64,000 nt of DNA, taken from contig BSBK01004078.1 in assembly GCA_027943335.1 (NCBI GenBank), forward strand, positions 1,458,001 to 1,522,000, written 5' to 3'. Below, piece after piece: positions 35,906 through 48,960 of this stretch. The stretch's first letter is position 1; each line of letters opens with the position of its first letter. The position numbers and the translations under genes are program-made. The notes under the pieces were generated by a model. The model did not search any database, was not told where the DNA came from, and saw nothing but the letters and a program-made list of their open reading frames with translations. The DNA is from Chamaecyparis obtusa (taxonomy: Eukaryota > Streptophyta > Pinopsida > Cupressales > Cupressaceae).

Positions 35906-35999
35906 CATGATGGGCATATGTGTAAGCTGTTCGCCATGAGTAGATATGATCTCCAGGCCTGACATCGTCCTTGCTGATCTTGTTTGAGAATAACCCCAT
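35906..35999 (-). CDS. LRAT/NC-domain protein (LEAD-SENSITIVE 1-like), exon 1
   Basis: First coding exon: 94 nt, 31 codons plus one base. The protein begins MGLFSNKISKDDVRPGDHIY and ends YAHH with the first base of the next Gly codon, followed by donor GTACTT at 35905-35900. GDHIY plus the His pair is the first half of the LRAT active site; the partner Cys is in exon 2, 28 kb away. The ATG at 35999 was chosen because MGL.SNKI is the conserved start of the plant family. The frame is open further upstream, but that part looks like 5' UTR. Promoter sequence should lie right of 36000; none was identified with confidence. Confidence 0.88.
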
Positions 36000-37183
36000 C
36001 GCTTGCTCTGACTCCAACTCTCCAGCTCTTTGCCGACTAAATTTGATTAGGAAAGTGCACTTTGCTTGTCGTAGTATTTCTCTTAAAGAGAGAATAAATA
36101 ATATTAAATGAAAAATATGTTGTAGACAGGAGTGAATTTTGTTGTACCTGTCATATAGGAAGACCAAATAATTTTAAAGTAAGATCCAATTTTATTTTCA
36201 TATTAATTTATTTTCTCATTTCAAAAGAGAAAATGATTTTATAATAGAAATAATTTCATAATAGAAAATGACCTCAAACTACATTGATTCAATGAATGAA
36301 ATATATTAAAGAAGTAATTTATAAAAAATAAAATAAAACTAGCAATTGCAACTTAATTTTTTTTATATTGATTGAGTAGATATGTAGAGAGGATTCAATT
36401 TAATTGATTAATTTATATTGTATTGTGTTTAATGTTTTTATTTGTATTGTTTATAATGATGATTTTATTTTTAATTTTTTTGTGATTTGAAAAGTACTTG
36501 TATAAGTTTTTTTTTTTTCAATTCATTGATATATGTTTTAAAGAAAGAAAGCAAAATATTTTTCTTTGTTTTTTTTCCTCACAAATATTATTAAATATTT
36601 TTACTATATATTAAATTAACACAATTTTAAAGAATTTAAGTGCCTAATTCTATAATGTTAATTTTTCTCAAGTATTACATTTTAATTTTTATTGTCTTGA
36701 TGAAAGAATTAAAACAGATGCTCGTAATTTATATTCTACTATATTATATTTGATAATTGATAATATATAATTTCTACACATATTGGCATGTCACATTATT
36801 TTAAAGTTTCAAATATTTATATTTATACATTGCATGGAAATAATTTTATTAAAATATAAAAACTATTAAAAATATGATTTTAATATATTTAGTTTAATTT
36901 AAAATTGTATAAATGTTAATATGTTTGTATAATAGATATAGGATCTATTATTTGATTTATTGTTTTGGGTGATACTAATGTCATTTTATTTGCTTAATTA
37001 ATGGAAGTTAGTATGTTGTAAGTAATTGAATGTATGCTATTTTAATCTTGATTATATTTTCCAATTTCTCAATTTTTTTATCTCAATTTTTTTATAATGA
37101 TGAGTTGATATATTTAAGATATAAGAATATTATAAGAGAACATGAGAGTGAGATATAAGAATTTAATTGAATAAAAATTATTA
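36000..37183. other. AT-rich 5' flank of the LRAT gene
   Basis: Strongly AT-rich sequence with poly-T tracts. Apart from the 33-bp match at 36699-36731, nothing was recognised. The core promoter and 5' UTR of the LRAT gene must lie in its left part or further right if an upstream non-coding exon exists. Confidence 0.4.
36699..36731 (+). repeat. 33-bp match to the captured region of the LTR element
   Basis: TGATGAAAGAATTAAAACAG and its continuation ATGCTCGTAATT are identical, but for one base, to 33813-33845, the 3' end of ORF 2 in the gene-capture element. The sequence around it here is otherwise unrelated AT-rich DNA. Confidence 0.75.
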
Positions 37184-37740
37184 TAGCATTGATTGTCAAA
37201 ATACGAAAAGGATAGTGATTTTAGCATTGCTACAAACAAATAGATAGTGACTTTAATTATATAGATGGTGATAGATTATGAAAATGATACATTATATTCT
37301 CAAATTGACATACATAGAAAAACATTGATTGTGAAAGCTATTATGGGTAAGAACATGCAACATAATTTGTAGCATTGATTGTCAAAATACGAAAAGGATA
37401 GTGATTTTAGCATTTCTAGAAACAGAGAGATAGTGATTTAAATTATATAGATGGCGATAGATTATGAAAATGATACATTATATTCTCAAATTGACATACA
37501 TAGAAAAATATTGATTGTGAAAGCTATAATGGGTAAGAACATGCAACATAATTTGTAGCATTGATTGTCAAAATATGAAAAGGATAGTGATTTTAGCATT
37601 GCTAGAAACAAAGAGATAGTGACTTTAATTATATAGATGGTGATAAACTATGAAAATGATACATTATATTTTCAAATTGTCATACGTAGAAAAATATTTA
37701 TGTATTACATAGTATGAAAATGATACATTATATTCTCAAA
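37184..37740. repeat. 186-bp tandem repeat, three units
   Basis: Units start at 37184, 37370 and 37556 (TAGCATTGATTGTCAAAATA), 186 bp apart, and are about 95% alike. The same repeat continues in the second copy of the larger duplication, at 38519 and 38705. Confidence 0.88.
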
Positions 37741-39522
37741 TAGACATAGATAGAAAAACATGTGAGTATACATATGTTCAATCTTACAGGTAAATTATGC
37801 TCTTAAGAAAGCTTTAAAGCCTGAACAATTATGCTTTGAGTTAATTGACCACCAAATATAGATGTTTTGATACTGAGATCAAATACAAATTCAAATCCAT
37901 AAATATTATCCAGAAGTCATTTATCTGCACCAGGTTCAGCATGCAGAAGTTGTTAATCTTCTATGGGAACACCCAATAAAGCATTTAAGTTTATCCTATT
38001 ATAATAATGAATTGAAAGACAATGTTATGTCGTTGTATTTGAATAGCTCAAGCATCTGTCAAAGAAAAAGAGAATATTAAACAGAAGAAATCAGTGTGCA
38101 TATAGTATGCGGAACACTTATATCAAATAATACATGAATATCTGTGTAATATCAAAATGGACAAATTGTTGACAAACTTAAAATTAAATTGTAAAAAAAT
38201 TACTTGACTTTTGCAAGAGCTTCATTTATTGTACAATAAAAAATGTTATATGTGATTGAAGACAACAACATAAGAAGGATGTAACTGTGTATGTATGGAA
38301 AACCAACAAAAATTGAAAGATTTGTATTTAATTTTCATGTCAAAAGAAAGAAGATTCGGTAAGAAGGAGATATTGATGCTAGAAACAGAGAGATGGTGAT
38401 TTTAATTATATAGATGGTGATAGATTATGAAAATGATACATTATATTCTCAAATTGACATACATAGAAAAACATTGATTGTGAAAGCTATTATGGGTAAG
38501 AACATGCAACATAATTTGTAGCATTGATTGTCAAAATACGAAAAGGATGGTGATTTTAGCATTGCTAGAAGCAGAAAGATAGTGATTTTAATTATATAGA
38601 TGGTGATAGATTATGAAAATGATACATTATATTCTCAAATTGACATACATAGAAAAACATTGATTTTGAAAGCTATAATGGGTAAGAACGCGCAACATAA
38701 TTTGTAGCATTGATTGTCAAAATACGAAAAGGATAGTGATTTTAGCATTGCTAGAAACATAGAGATAGTGACTTTAATTATATAGATGGTGATAAATTAT
38801 GAAAATGATACATTATATTTTCAAATTGACATACATAGAAAAATATTTATGTATTACATAGTATGAAAATGATACATTATATTTTCAAATGGACATAGAT
38901 AGAAAAAGGTGAGTATACGTATGTTCAATCTTACAGGTAAATTATGCTCTTAAGCAAGCTTTAAAGCCTGAATAATTATGCTTTGAGTTAATTGACCACC
39001 AAATATAGATTTTTGATACTGAGATCAAATACAAATTCGAATTCATAAATATTATCTAGAAGTCGTTTATCTGCACCAGGTTCAGAAAGCAAAAGTTGTT
39101 AATCTTCTGCAGGAACACCCAATAAAGCATTTAAGTTTATCTTGTTATAGTAATGAATTGAAAGATAATGTTATGTCGTTGTATTTGAATATCTCAAGCA
39201 TCTGTCAAAGAAAAAGAGAATATTAAACAGAAGAAATCAATTTGCATATAGTATGCGGAACACTTACATCAAATAATACATGAATATGTGTGTAATATCA
39301 AAATGGACAAATTGTTGACAAACTTAAAATTAAATTGTGAAAAAAAATACCTAAATTTTGCAAGAGCTTCATTTATTGTACAGTAAAAAATGTTATATGT
39401 GATTGAAGACAACAACATAAGAAGGATGTAACTATGTATGTATGGAAAACCAACAAAAATTGAAAGATCTGTATTTAATTTTCATGTCAAAAGAAAGAAG
39501 ATTTGGTAAGAAGGAGATATTG
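37229..39522. repeat. ~1,147-bp tandem duplication
   Basis: Positions 37229-38375 and 38376-39522 are two copies offset by 1,147 bp; for example ATCTTACAGG is at 37781 and 38928. Each copy has 186-bp repeat units followed by a unique part. The unique part reads partly like decayed coding sequence (YALKKALKPEQLCFELIDH, YYPEVIYLHQVQHAEVVNLL in copy 1), which I do not recognise. Copies differ by scattered substitutions. Confidence 0.85.
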
Positions 39523-40103
39523 ATTCTTTTCACTATATATGTTGAGTAAAGGAGAAAAATAAAATGAAAAGGAAGTTTGTGAAATGTCCATACCTTTGGC
39601 TAGTATATCTTTTAGGCACACTGCACTAGTAAATTGTAGAAGAGAGGATTGGAAAGCTTGACTATGTAGCATTTTAATACAAAGTTTTGAACGTGTTTTC
39701 CAGATATTATACAGTCTAAAATGGTGAGAAACAATTTTTTGATAAAGATGTTGATAGTAGAAGTAGGAAATCGAAAGGTACTATGTGATCAGACAGCCAA
39801 CTGTATTAATTATAATTCATGATTTTTGTAGTTTCTTTTGTTGTGATGATTCTTGGCTTGTGGATTTTCAGTAGGAGTTGGACTAAATTAACTTACCACG
39901 AAATTACCTGTGTTGATTTGTTGTGGATGTGGTTGTCTTTGCTTGTTATACTTTTGGAGTCTGTTGTAGTATATTCCACATAAGGACAAGTGCCACATGT
40001 TTTAGTCGATAGGTAGAATTTATGTATGCGTTCATTTCGATTCTATCTTCTTGCTGGAGTAAATTGTAGCTGTCAGATAAAACATGTGGAACTATTCTTA
40101 TGT
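39523..40103. other. Flank between the tandem duplication and the CACTA transposon
   Basis: No gene or repeat recognised; this is target DNA of the CACTA insertion, continuing at 58901. Confidence 0.45.
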
Positions 40104-40120
40104 CACTAATACATTTGGGG
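40104..40120 (+). repeat. Left terminal inverted repeat of the CACTA element
   Basis: CACTAATACATTTGGGG, 17 bp. Beyond it the similarity continues imperfectly through TTGCGACGGC. Confidence 0.95.
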
Positions 40121-40124
40121 GCAT

Positions 40125-40410
40125 TTTGCGACGGCTATGTGTCGCAATTGCGACAACTATGTGTCGCAATAGCAACACCCATAGACGTCGCTATTTTTTA
40201 GTCGCAAATTGCGACGTCTATGGGTAGCCGTCGCAATTGCGACACATATCCCGTCGCAATGTGACTAAGATTTGTTAGCGGCATGGGCGTCACCCCCCCG
40301 TCGCATGGCTTCGGAGGGCCGTCGCAATCGCGACGGACCTCCCAAGCAATTGCGACGGGCGCCTACATCGCATTGCGACGGGTTGCCGTCGCAATTGCGA
40401 CGCCCGTGGG
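40125..40410. repeat. Left subterminal palindrome cluster (GTCGCAATTGCGAC)
   Basis: The 14-bp perfect palindrome GTCGCAATTGCGAC occurs at 40141-40154, 40230-40243 and 40388-40401. Near copies are at 40201-40215 and 40321-40334. The half-site TGCGACGG recurs throughout. Subterminal motifs of this sort are the transposase (TNPA-type) binding sites of CACTA elements. Confidence 0.88.
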
Positions 40411-41111
40411 TGGATTAAAAAAAAAAAATTTATTTAATACATTGCTAATGAACCACATTAATGCTTTTTTCTTTCAACAAATGAGGACAGCCACTGTAAA
40501 GACAACATGATAATGTACACTCACTGTAAGGACAGTCACAAATGAGGACATCTCACAGTGACTGTCCCTAGTGTAATTGCCACTTGAATGTATTGCTATT
40601 CAACCACATTAATGCTTTTATTCTTCAACAAATGAGGATAGTCACTGTAAAGACAACATGATAATGTACACTCACAGTGAGTGTACATTATCATGTTGTC
40701 TTTACAGTGACTATCCTCATTTGTTGAAGAAGAAAAGCATTAATGTGGCTGAATAGCAATACATTCAAGTGGCAATTACACTAGGGACAGTCACTGTGAG
40801 ATGTCCTCATTTGTGACTGTCCTTACAGTGAGTGTACATTATCATGTTGTCTTTACAGTGAGTGTACATTATCATGTTGTCTTTACAGTGTCAATATATG
40901 CATTATTACTTAAACTGAAGAGTACTCTAAATAATATGTCATTGTGGAGTTCTGATTGCTTCCAATTTGATATACGCTTGTTCTACTTATGTATCCAGCA
41001 TCATGTAAGAAAAGTTGATGCTTTTAAAATAGATTCATTTAGCCATGAAATGCCTGTGCATGTTACATACAAGATTCCAAGGCCCAAAACTGATTACTCA
41101 TTATAATTCAT

Positions 41112-41327
41112 GTACATAATGATAATCAACCACAACGAGGCATGCGTAGGCGCTGCTTAGATTTTGAGGCATCAGAAGCTCGTAGAAGAAACTTGACCAA
41201 TGGCTCATGGAATGCAACAAACTTATTGCCTAAAACAGGAGCATTGGTAACCACAGATGATGGTTTTGAAAAGAACACTTCACCATCAATGTCACGTGAG
41301 GGAACTGCAATTTCTGATGGCAAGTAA
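41112..41327 (+). pseudogene. Probable captured exon of a CXC/TSO1-like gene
   Basis: An open frame reads QPQRGMRRRCLDFEASEARRR, then NLTNGSWNATNLLP. The RG.RRRCLDFE block with a following basic stretch resembles the segment outside the cysteine-rich domains of plant tesmin/TSO1-like CXC proteins. The CXC domains themselves are not present. The fragment sits between CACTA subterminal repeats, so it would be a gene piece carried by the transposon. The identification rests on one short motif. Confidence 0.45.
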
Positions 41328-41383
41328 CTTGTAGTATATAAGAGAGATGCAGGTACAGATGCTGGGAATACATTGCTAATGAA

Positions 41384-44300
41384 CCACATTAATGCTTTTT
41401 TCCTTCAACAAATGAGGACAGTCACTTTAAAGACAACATGATAATGTACACTCACTGTAAGGATAGTCACAAATGAGGACATCTCACAGTGACTGTCCCT
41501 TGTGTAATTGCCACTTGAATGTATTGCTATTCAGCCACATTAATGCTTTTCTTCTTCAACAAATGAGGATAGTCACTCTAAAGACAACATGATAATGTAC
41601 ACGGGCTGTAAGTGTACATTATCATGTTGTCTTTACAGTGACTGTCCTCCTTCAAGTGGCAATTACACAAGGGACAATCACTGTAAAGGCAACATGATAA
41701 TGTAGAGAAACGTTGTCATTTGTATTTTCAACAGTGCCGAGAGAGATTCCCTCCGCGAAATCACAGCTACAATTTCTGAGTACGTTGGGTTTATTTTTCT
41801 TTTGTCATTATTATGTAATCTGGTATTCAGCTGTTACAGAGCTAAAATACCCAGAAATGAGGACATATCTATGTTGAATTTATTGTTAGCGGCTTTGGTT
41901 ATTTAGAAGTTTAATTTTATTTGTTCATCTTTCAAGCACAAATGTTTTGTGGACCGTAACATCTTCATTGTTTCGGGTATGCAATGAAACAGCCGTAACT
42001 TGCAACTACCTTCACGGTACTTGTGTACATTATCATGTTGTCTTTATAGTGACTGTCCTCATTCAAGTGGCAATTACACAAGGGACAGTCACTGTGAGAT
42101 GTCCTCATTTGTGACAAGGACAGTCACACATGAGGACATCTCACAGTGATTGTCCCTTGTGTAATTGCCACTTGAATGTATTGCTATTCAACCACATTTA
42201 TGGGCCCGTTTGGACCACAGCACACAGTAGCATCTACAGAGAAGAATATCCCAGGTGTAACAAGTTGTAAGAATATACCAACAGTTCTAAGAAGTTCCCT
42301 AGCACATAGTAGCATCTACAGAGAAGAATATACAACATGAGGGCAGCCACTGTAAAGACAACATGATAATGTACACTCATTGTATGTGTACATTATCATG
42401 TTGTCTTTACAGTGACTGTCCTCATTCAAGTGGCAATTACAGAAGGGACAGTCATTGTGAGATGTCCTCATTTGTGACAAGGATAGTCACACATGAGGAC
42501 ATCTCACAGTGATCGATTGTCCCTTGTGTAATTGCCACTTGAATGTATTGCTATTGAACCACATTAATGCTTTTCTTCTTCAATAAATGAGGATAGTCAC
42601 TCTAAAGACAACATGATAATGTACACTCATTGTAAGGACAGTCACAAATGAGGACATCTCACAGTGACTGTCCCTTGTGTAATTGTCACTTGAATTACAC
42701 AAGGGACAGTCATTGTGAGATGTCCTCATTTGTGACAAGGATAGTCACACATGAGGACATCTCACAGTGATCGATTGTCCCTTGTGTAATTGCCACTTGA
42801 ATGTATTGCTATTGAACCACATTAATGCTTTTCTTCTTCAACAAATGAGGACAGTCACTCTAAAGACAACATGATAATGTACACTCACTGTAAGGACAGT
42901 CACAAATGAGGACATCTCATAGTGACTGTCCCTTGTGTGATTGCCACTTGAATGTATTGCTATTCAGCCACATTAATGCTTTTCTTCTTCAACAAATGAG
43001 GATAGTCACTCTAAAGACAACATGATAATGTACACGGGCTGTAAGTGTACATTATCATGTTGTCTTTACAGTGACTGTCCTCCTTCAAGTGGCAATTACA
43101 CAAGGGACAGTCACTGTAAAGGCAACATGATAATGTAGAGAAACGTTGTCATTTGTATTTTCAACAGTGCCGAGAGAGATTCCCTCCGCGAAATCACAGC
43201 TACAATTTCTGAGTACGTTGGGTTTATTTTTCTTTTGTCATTATTATGTAATCTGGTATTCAGCTGTTACAGAGCTAAAATACCCAGAAATGAGGACATA
43301 TCTGTGTTGAATTTATTGTTAGCGGCTTTGGTTATTTAGAAGTTTAATTTTATTTGTTCATCTTTCAAGCACAAACGTTTTGTGGACCATAACATCTTCA
43401 TTGTTTCGGGTATGCAATGAAACAGCCGTAACTTGCAACTACCTTCACGGTACTTGTGTACATTATCATGTTGTCTTTACAGTGACTGTCCTCATTCAAG
43501 TGGCAATTACACAAGGGACAGTCACTGTGAGATGTCCTCATTTGTGACAAGGACAGTCACACATGAGGACATCTCACAGTGACTGTCCCTTGTGTAATTG
43601 CCACTTGAATGTATTGCTATTCAACCACATTTATGGGCCCGTTTGGACCACAGCACATAGTAGCATCTACAGAGAAGAATATCCCAGGTGTAACAAGTTG
43701 TAAGAATATACCAACAGTTCTAAGAAGTTCCCTAGCACATAGTAGCATCTACAGAGAAGAATATACAACATGAGGGCAGCCACTGTAAAGACAACATGAT
43801 AATTTACACTCATTGTATGTGTACATTATCATGTTGTCTTTACAGTGACTGTCCTCATTCAAGTGGCAATTATAGAAGGGACAGTCATTGTGAGATGTCC
43901 TCATTTGTGACAAGGATAGTCACACATGAGGACATCTCACAGTGATCGATTGTCCCTTGTGTAATTTCCACTTGAATGTATTGCTATTGAACCACATTAA
44001 TGCTTTTCTTCTTCAACAAATGAGGACAGTCACTCTAAAGACAACATGATAATGTACACTCATTGTAAGGACAGTCACAAATGAGGACATCTCACAGTGA
44101 CTGTCCCTTGTGTAATTGCCACTTGAATTACACAAGGGACAGTCATTGTGAGATGTCCTCATTTGTGACAAGGATAGTCACACATGAGGACATCTCACAG
44201 TGATCGATTGTCCCTTGTGTAATTGCCACTTGAATCTATTGCTATTGAACCACATTAATGCTTTTCTTCTTCAACAAATGAGGACAGTCACTCTAAAGAC

Positions 44301-45560
44301 AACATGATAATGTACACTCACTGTAAGAACAGTCACAAATGAGGACATCTCACAGTGACTGTCCCTTGTGTGATTGCCACTTGAATGTATTGCTATTCAG
44401 CCACATTAATGCTTTTCTTCTTCAACAAATGAGGATAGTCACTCTAAAGACAACATGATAATGTACACGGGCTGTAAGTGTACATTATCATGTTGTCTTT
44501 ACAGTGACTGTCCTCCTTCAAGTGGCAATTACACAAGGGACAGTCACTATAAAGGCAACATGATAATGTAGAGAAACGTTGTCATTTGTATTTTCAACAG
44601 TGCCGAGAGAGATTCCCTCCGCGAAATCACAGCTACAATTTCTGAGTACGTTGGGTTTATTTTTCTTTTGTCATTATTATGTAATCTGGTATTCAGCTGT
44701 TACAGAGCTAAAATACCCAGAAATGAGGACATATCTGTGTTGAATTTATTGTTAGCGGCTTTGGTTATTTAGAAGTTTAATTTTATTTGTTCATCTTTCA
44801 AGCACAAACGTTTTGTGGACCGTAACATCTTCATTGTTTCGGGTATGCAATGAAACAGCCGTAACTTGCAACTACCTTCACGGTACTTGTGTACATTATC
44901 ATGTTGTCTTTACAGTGACTGTCCTCATTCAAGTGGCAATTACACAAGGGACAGTCACTGTGAGATGTCCTCATTTGTGACAAGGACAGTCACACATGAG
45001 GACATCTCACAGTGACTATCCCTTGTGTAATTTCCACTTGAATGTATTGCTATTCAACCACATTTATGGGCCCGTTTGGACCACAGCACACAGTAGCATC
45101 TACAGAGAAGAATATCCCAGGTGTAACAAGTTGTAAGAATATACCAACAGTTCTAAGAAGTTCCCTAGCACATAGTAGCATCTACAGAGAAGAATATACA
45201 ACATGAGGGCAGCCACTGTAAAGACAACATGATAATGTACACTCATTGTATGTGTACATTATCATGTTGTCTTTACAGTGACTATCCTCATTCAAGTGGA
45301 AATTACACAAGGGACAGTCACTGTGAGATGTCCTCATTTGTGACAAGGGCAGTCACACATGAGGACATCTCACAGTGACTGTCCCTTGTGTAATTGCCAC
45401 TTGAATGTATTTCTATTCAACCACATTTATGGGCCCGTTTGGACCGCGGCACATAGTAGCATCTACAGAGAAGAATATCCCAGGTGTAACAAGTTGTAAG
45501 AATATACCAACAGTTCTAAGAAGTTCCCTAGCACATAGTAGCATCTACAGAGAAGAATAT
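41384..45560. repeat. 1,433-bp tandem units in the left arm of the CACTA element, about three copies
   Basis: Landmarks recur at exactly 1,433-bp steps: GAGAAACGTTGTCATTTG at 41705, 43138 and 44571, and GCATCTACAGAGAAGAATAT with GGGCCCGTTTGGACC near 42218, 43651 and 45084. Copies are about 98% alike. Inside each, short motifs occur in both orientations, so single strands could fold extensively. ORFs here are fortuitous. Confidence 0.88.
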
Positions 45561-47749
45561 GGGTCAACGAGGTTGACTTCAAAGCCATGCAATCTAATGG
45601 TAATAGTAATATCATAATTTGACATACTATCAGAAATACTTCCTAAATAGACTATTCAATCTTATAAGAGATGGATTCATGAGAACTATTATTTATGAAA
45701 TATGAGTCAATGACTTTAATTAAAAAAATTACACAATCTAATTCTTGTAAAAATATCAAAATTTGACACATTGAAAATACCTTCCAAAAGTATCGTTAAT
45801 TGATTAATATGAATCACTACTCATGAAATATAATTTTATAAACCTAATCTAAAAACTACACAATAAAAATCTTAATAGCAATATTGTAAGAAACTATTCC
45901 CAAAAGCAAGCCTAACAAAATTTGATGAAAATAATTTTTGTTTCACTCAACTTTGACATTCACAACTTCCTCTTTTATTATAATAAGAAAAAAAATGTCT
46001 TTTTAGATATACCTCATGAACCATACTCGAATAATCTATCATTTTTCTTCTCAAAAACATATTTGCAGAGCCTGCTTCTTTTACTTGTTTGTACTTTTAT
46101 CTCTCTGATGGAAAGGGTTCCTTCAGGACACATTTTTCCAAGTTCACTGCTTGAGATATTTGAGGAGGGTTCCCCTGCTTGAGTATCCATCCAACCCATA
46201 TTCGAGTAGTTCTACAATTGCACAGTCTAAATTAATAATACTGACAATTGAATGACGAATGATGATACATAGAATTGATATAAAATAATCCTAAAAACAC
46301 TAAAACATTATTAATATATTTATATTTCATAAATAAAATTGATATAAAAGATTTGGAAAGATACATTAAAAAATAGAAAAACAGTAATTTATAATAGAAG
46401 GAAACTTAAATTGCTATTTAAAAAAAAAACAAGAGTCTTAAATCTTATCATTTTGTTTCATTATCATCCATAAGTACACACCTCTAGCATAATAATTATA
46501 TTTTACCACCCATAAAATGAAAAAAAGATTTTCACAAGAGAAATTGAAGCTAGATTATAAAAATGAACCATCTTATTGGAAACTGGAACTGTTATCATAC
46601 CCAAAAGGACTACAAAATTTCACCTTATCATACCCAGATTGTTGCTTTGCCTGGCGGAGGGAAATTTGATTAGTAAAATTGACACAGAGTATGTTGTCTC
46701 CATTGTCATGCTGGATAACAAAACACCAACTTTAATGGGCATGTACTGTCCCTTGTGTAATTGCCACTTGAATGCATTGCTATTTGATGCAGGGGCATCC
46801 CTAATGCAAGCCAAAGACACCATGATTGAAGGAAGTTGCCATGAAGCCAAGGAGTCAAATCCTATCAATTGGAACATAAGATTTTCACCTTGGAGCTTTG
46901 AAGGATTGACTAGTAAAAGGTCCTTTTGATTGACAAATCAGAGTCTTTTTGAATGACAAATCAGAGTCTTTTTGAATGACAATAAATTAGAATAGGAGTT
47001 TTAGATGTTTTCTTGGTTTGTAATAAATATTAAGGATTGATTTTATCTCCTTATAAACATCCACTTGTTGGACACAAGACCCCTTGGTGACTTATAAACC
47101 TTGGGCATCTTTTGAGTCCTTGGATGAAATGAGCATAGTAAGTGTTTATTAGGTGTCTTTTAGATGTTGTTAAGAAGTTTGAAGGTCCAAAATAACTTTA
47201 ATAAGGTTCCTAAAGTTTCACAACACATTTTTAACCTTCTCGGCAAAGTTGTTTGCAAAGTTGTAATGCAACTTTAAAAGTTGCTTAGCAAAGTTGACAT
47301 TTGTTGGATAAACTGTTCTAACCACCTAGATGGTTGAACCAACATTTGGAGAGCCTATTTTAGGCTTCAAATGGTCGAAGACAGACAGAGAACCAGTATT
47401 GTAATCATTTTGCTTTCATAAAAAATAAAAATAACCCTGTTTTAGTGCATTTCTGGTGAAAAATGAACTCTGTACGGCTATACGGATGGTGGTTGGATGA
47501 TAAAATTTGCCTGGAAGTTGTAATAGTGACATCTGATGCTTTGGAAGTTGGTTTGATTGATTCTCTTTATTTTATATCTAAGTTATTTCAAATTTTCTGT
47601 GCATTGTTTACAAACCCTCATTTTCAGGGTTTGACTGATGTAAAGACCTTAACTCACGTTTCAACCATTGGAATTCCTTCTTCCTTGGTGGAATGAGAGT
47701 TAAGGATGTATATTTGTATATTCTAAAATCCCTGACTACTCTGCATCAC
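45561..47749. other. Unique segment inside the CACTA element, no gene recognised
   Basis: AT-rich at 45620-46560. An ORF at 46576-46929 includes a piece of the subterminal motif (CCCTTGTGTAATTGCCACTTGAATG) and has no domain. The stretch 46930-47450 reads like a small LTR, but its ends were not found. Confidence 0.35.
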
Positions 47750-48960
47750 TATTGAACCACATTAATGCTTTTTTCCTTCAACAAATGAGGACAGTCACTG
47801 TAAAGACAACATGATAATGTACACTCACTGTAAGGATAGTCACAAATGAGGAAATCTCAGAGTGATTATCCCTTGTGTAATTGCCGCTTGAATACATTGC
47901 TATTGAACCACATTAATGCTTTTTTCCTTCAAGTGGCAATTACACAAGGGACAGTCATTGTGAGATGTCCTCATTTGTGACAAGGACAGTCACACATGAG
48001 GACATCTCACAGTGACTGTCCCTTGTGTAATTGCCACTTGAATGTATTGCTATTCAACCACATTTATGGGCCTGTTTGGACCACGGCACACAATAGCATC
48101 TACAAAGAAGAATATCCCAGGTGTAACAAGTTGTAAGAATATACCAACAGTTCTAAGAAGTTCCCTAGCACGTAGTAGCATCTATAGAGAAGAATATACA
48201 ACATGAGGGCAGCCACTGTAAAGACAACATGATAATGTACACTCATTGTATGTGTACATTATCATGTTGTCTTTACAGTGACTGTCCTCATTCAAGTGGC
48301 AATTACAGAAGGGACAGTCATTGTGAGATGTCCTCATTTGTGACAAGGATAGTCACACATGAGGACATCTCACAGTGATCGATTGTCCCTTGTGTAATTG
48401 CCACTTGAATGTATTGCTATTGAACCACATTAATGCTTTTCTTCTTCAACAAATGAGGACAGTCACTCTAAAGACAACATGATAATGTACACTCATTGTA
48501 AGGACAGTCACAAATGAGGACATCTCACAGTGACTGTCCCTTGTGTAATTGCCACTTGAATTACACAAGGGACAGTCATTGTGAGATTTCCTCATTTGTG
48601 ACAAGGATAGTCACACATGAGGACATCTCACAGTGATCGATTGTCCCTTGTGTAATTGCCACTTGAATGTATTGCTATTGAACCACATTAATGCTTTTCT
48701 TCTTCAACAAATGAGGACAGTCACTCTAAAGACAACATGATAATGTACACTCACTGTAAGGACAGTCACAAATGAGGACATCTCATAGTGACTGTCCCTT
48801 GTGTGATTGCCACTTGAATGTATTGCTATTCAGCCACATTAATGCTTTTCTTCTTCAACAAATGAGGATAGTCACTCTAAAGACAACATGATAATGTACA
48901 CTCACTGTAAGTGTACATTATCATGTTGTCTTTACAGTGACTGTCCTCCTTCAAGTGGCA
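47750..48960. repeat. Further partial copy of the CACTA left-arm unit
   Basis: Repeats the order seen at 42.0-43.1 kb (GGGCCTGTTTGGACCACGGC at about 48066, CGATTGTCCC, paired GACATCTCACAGTGA motifs), ending against the transposase region. Confidence 0.8.

Noticed and set aside
40125..40410. CRISPR-like array or origin suggested by regular palindromes
   Set aside because: The spacing is irregular, the context is a plant CACTA terminus and the motif is mirrored at the other end.
46576..46929. 117-codon ORF in the CACTA element
   Set aside because: Includes a stretch of the non-coding subterminal motif; no domain.
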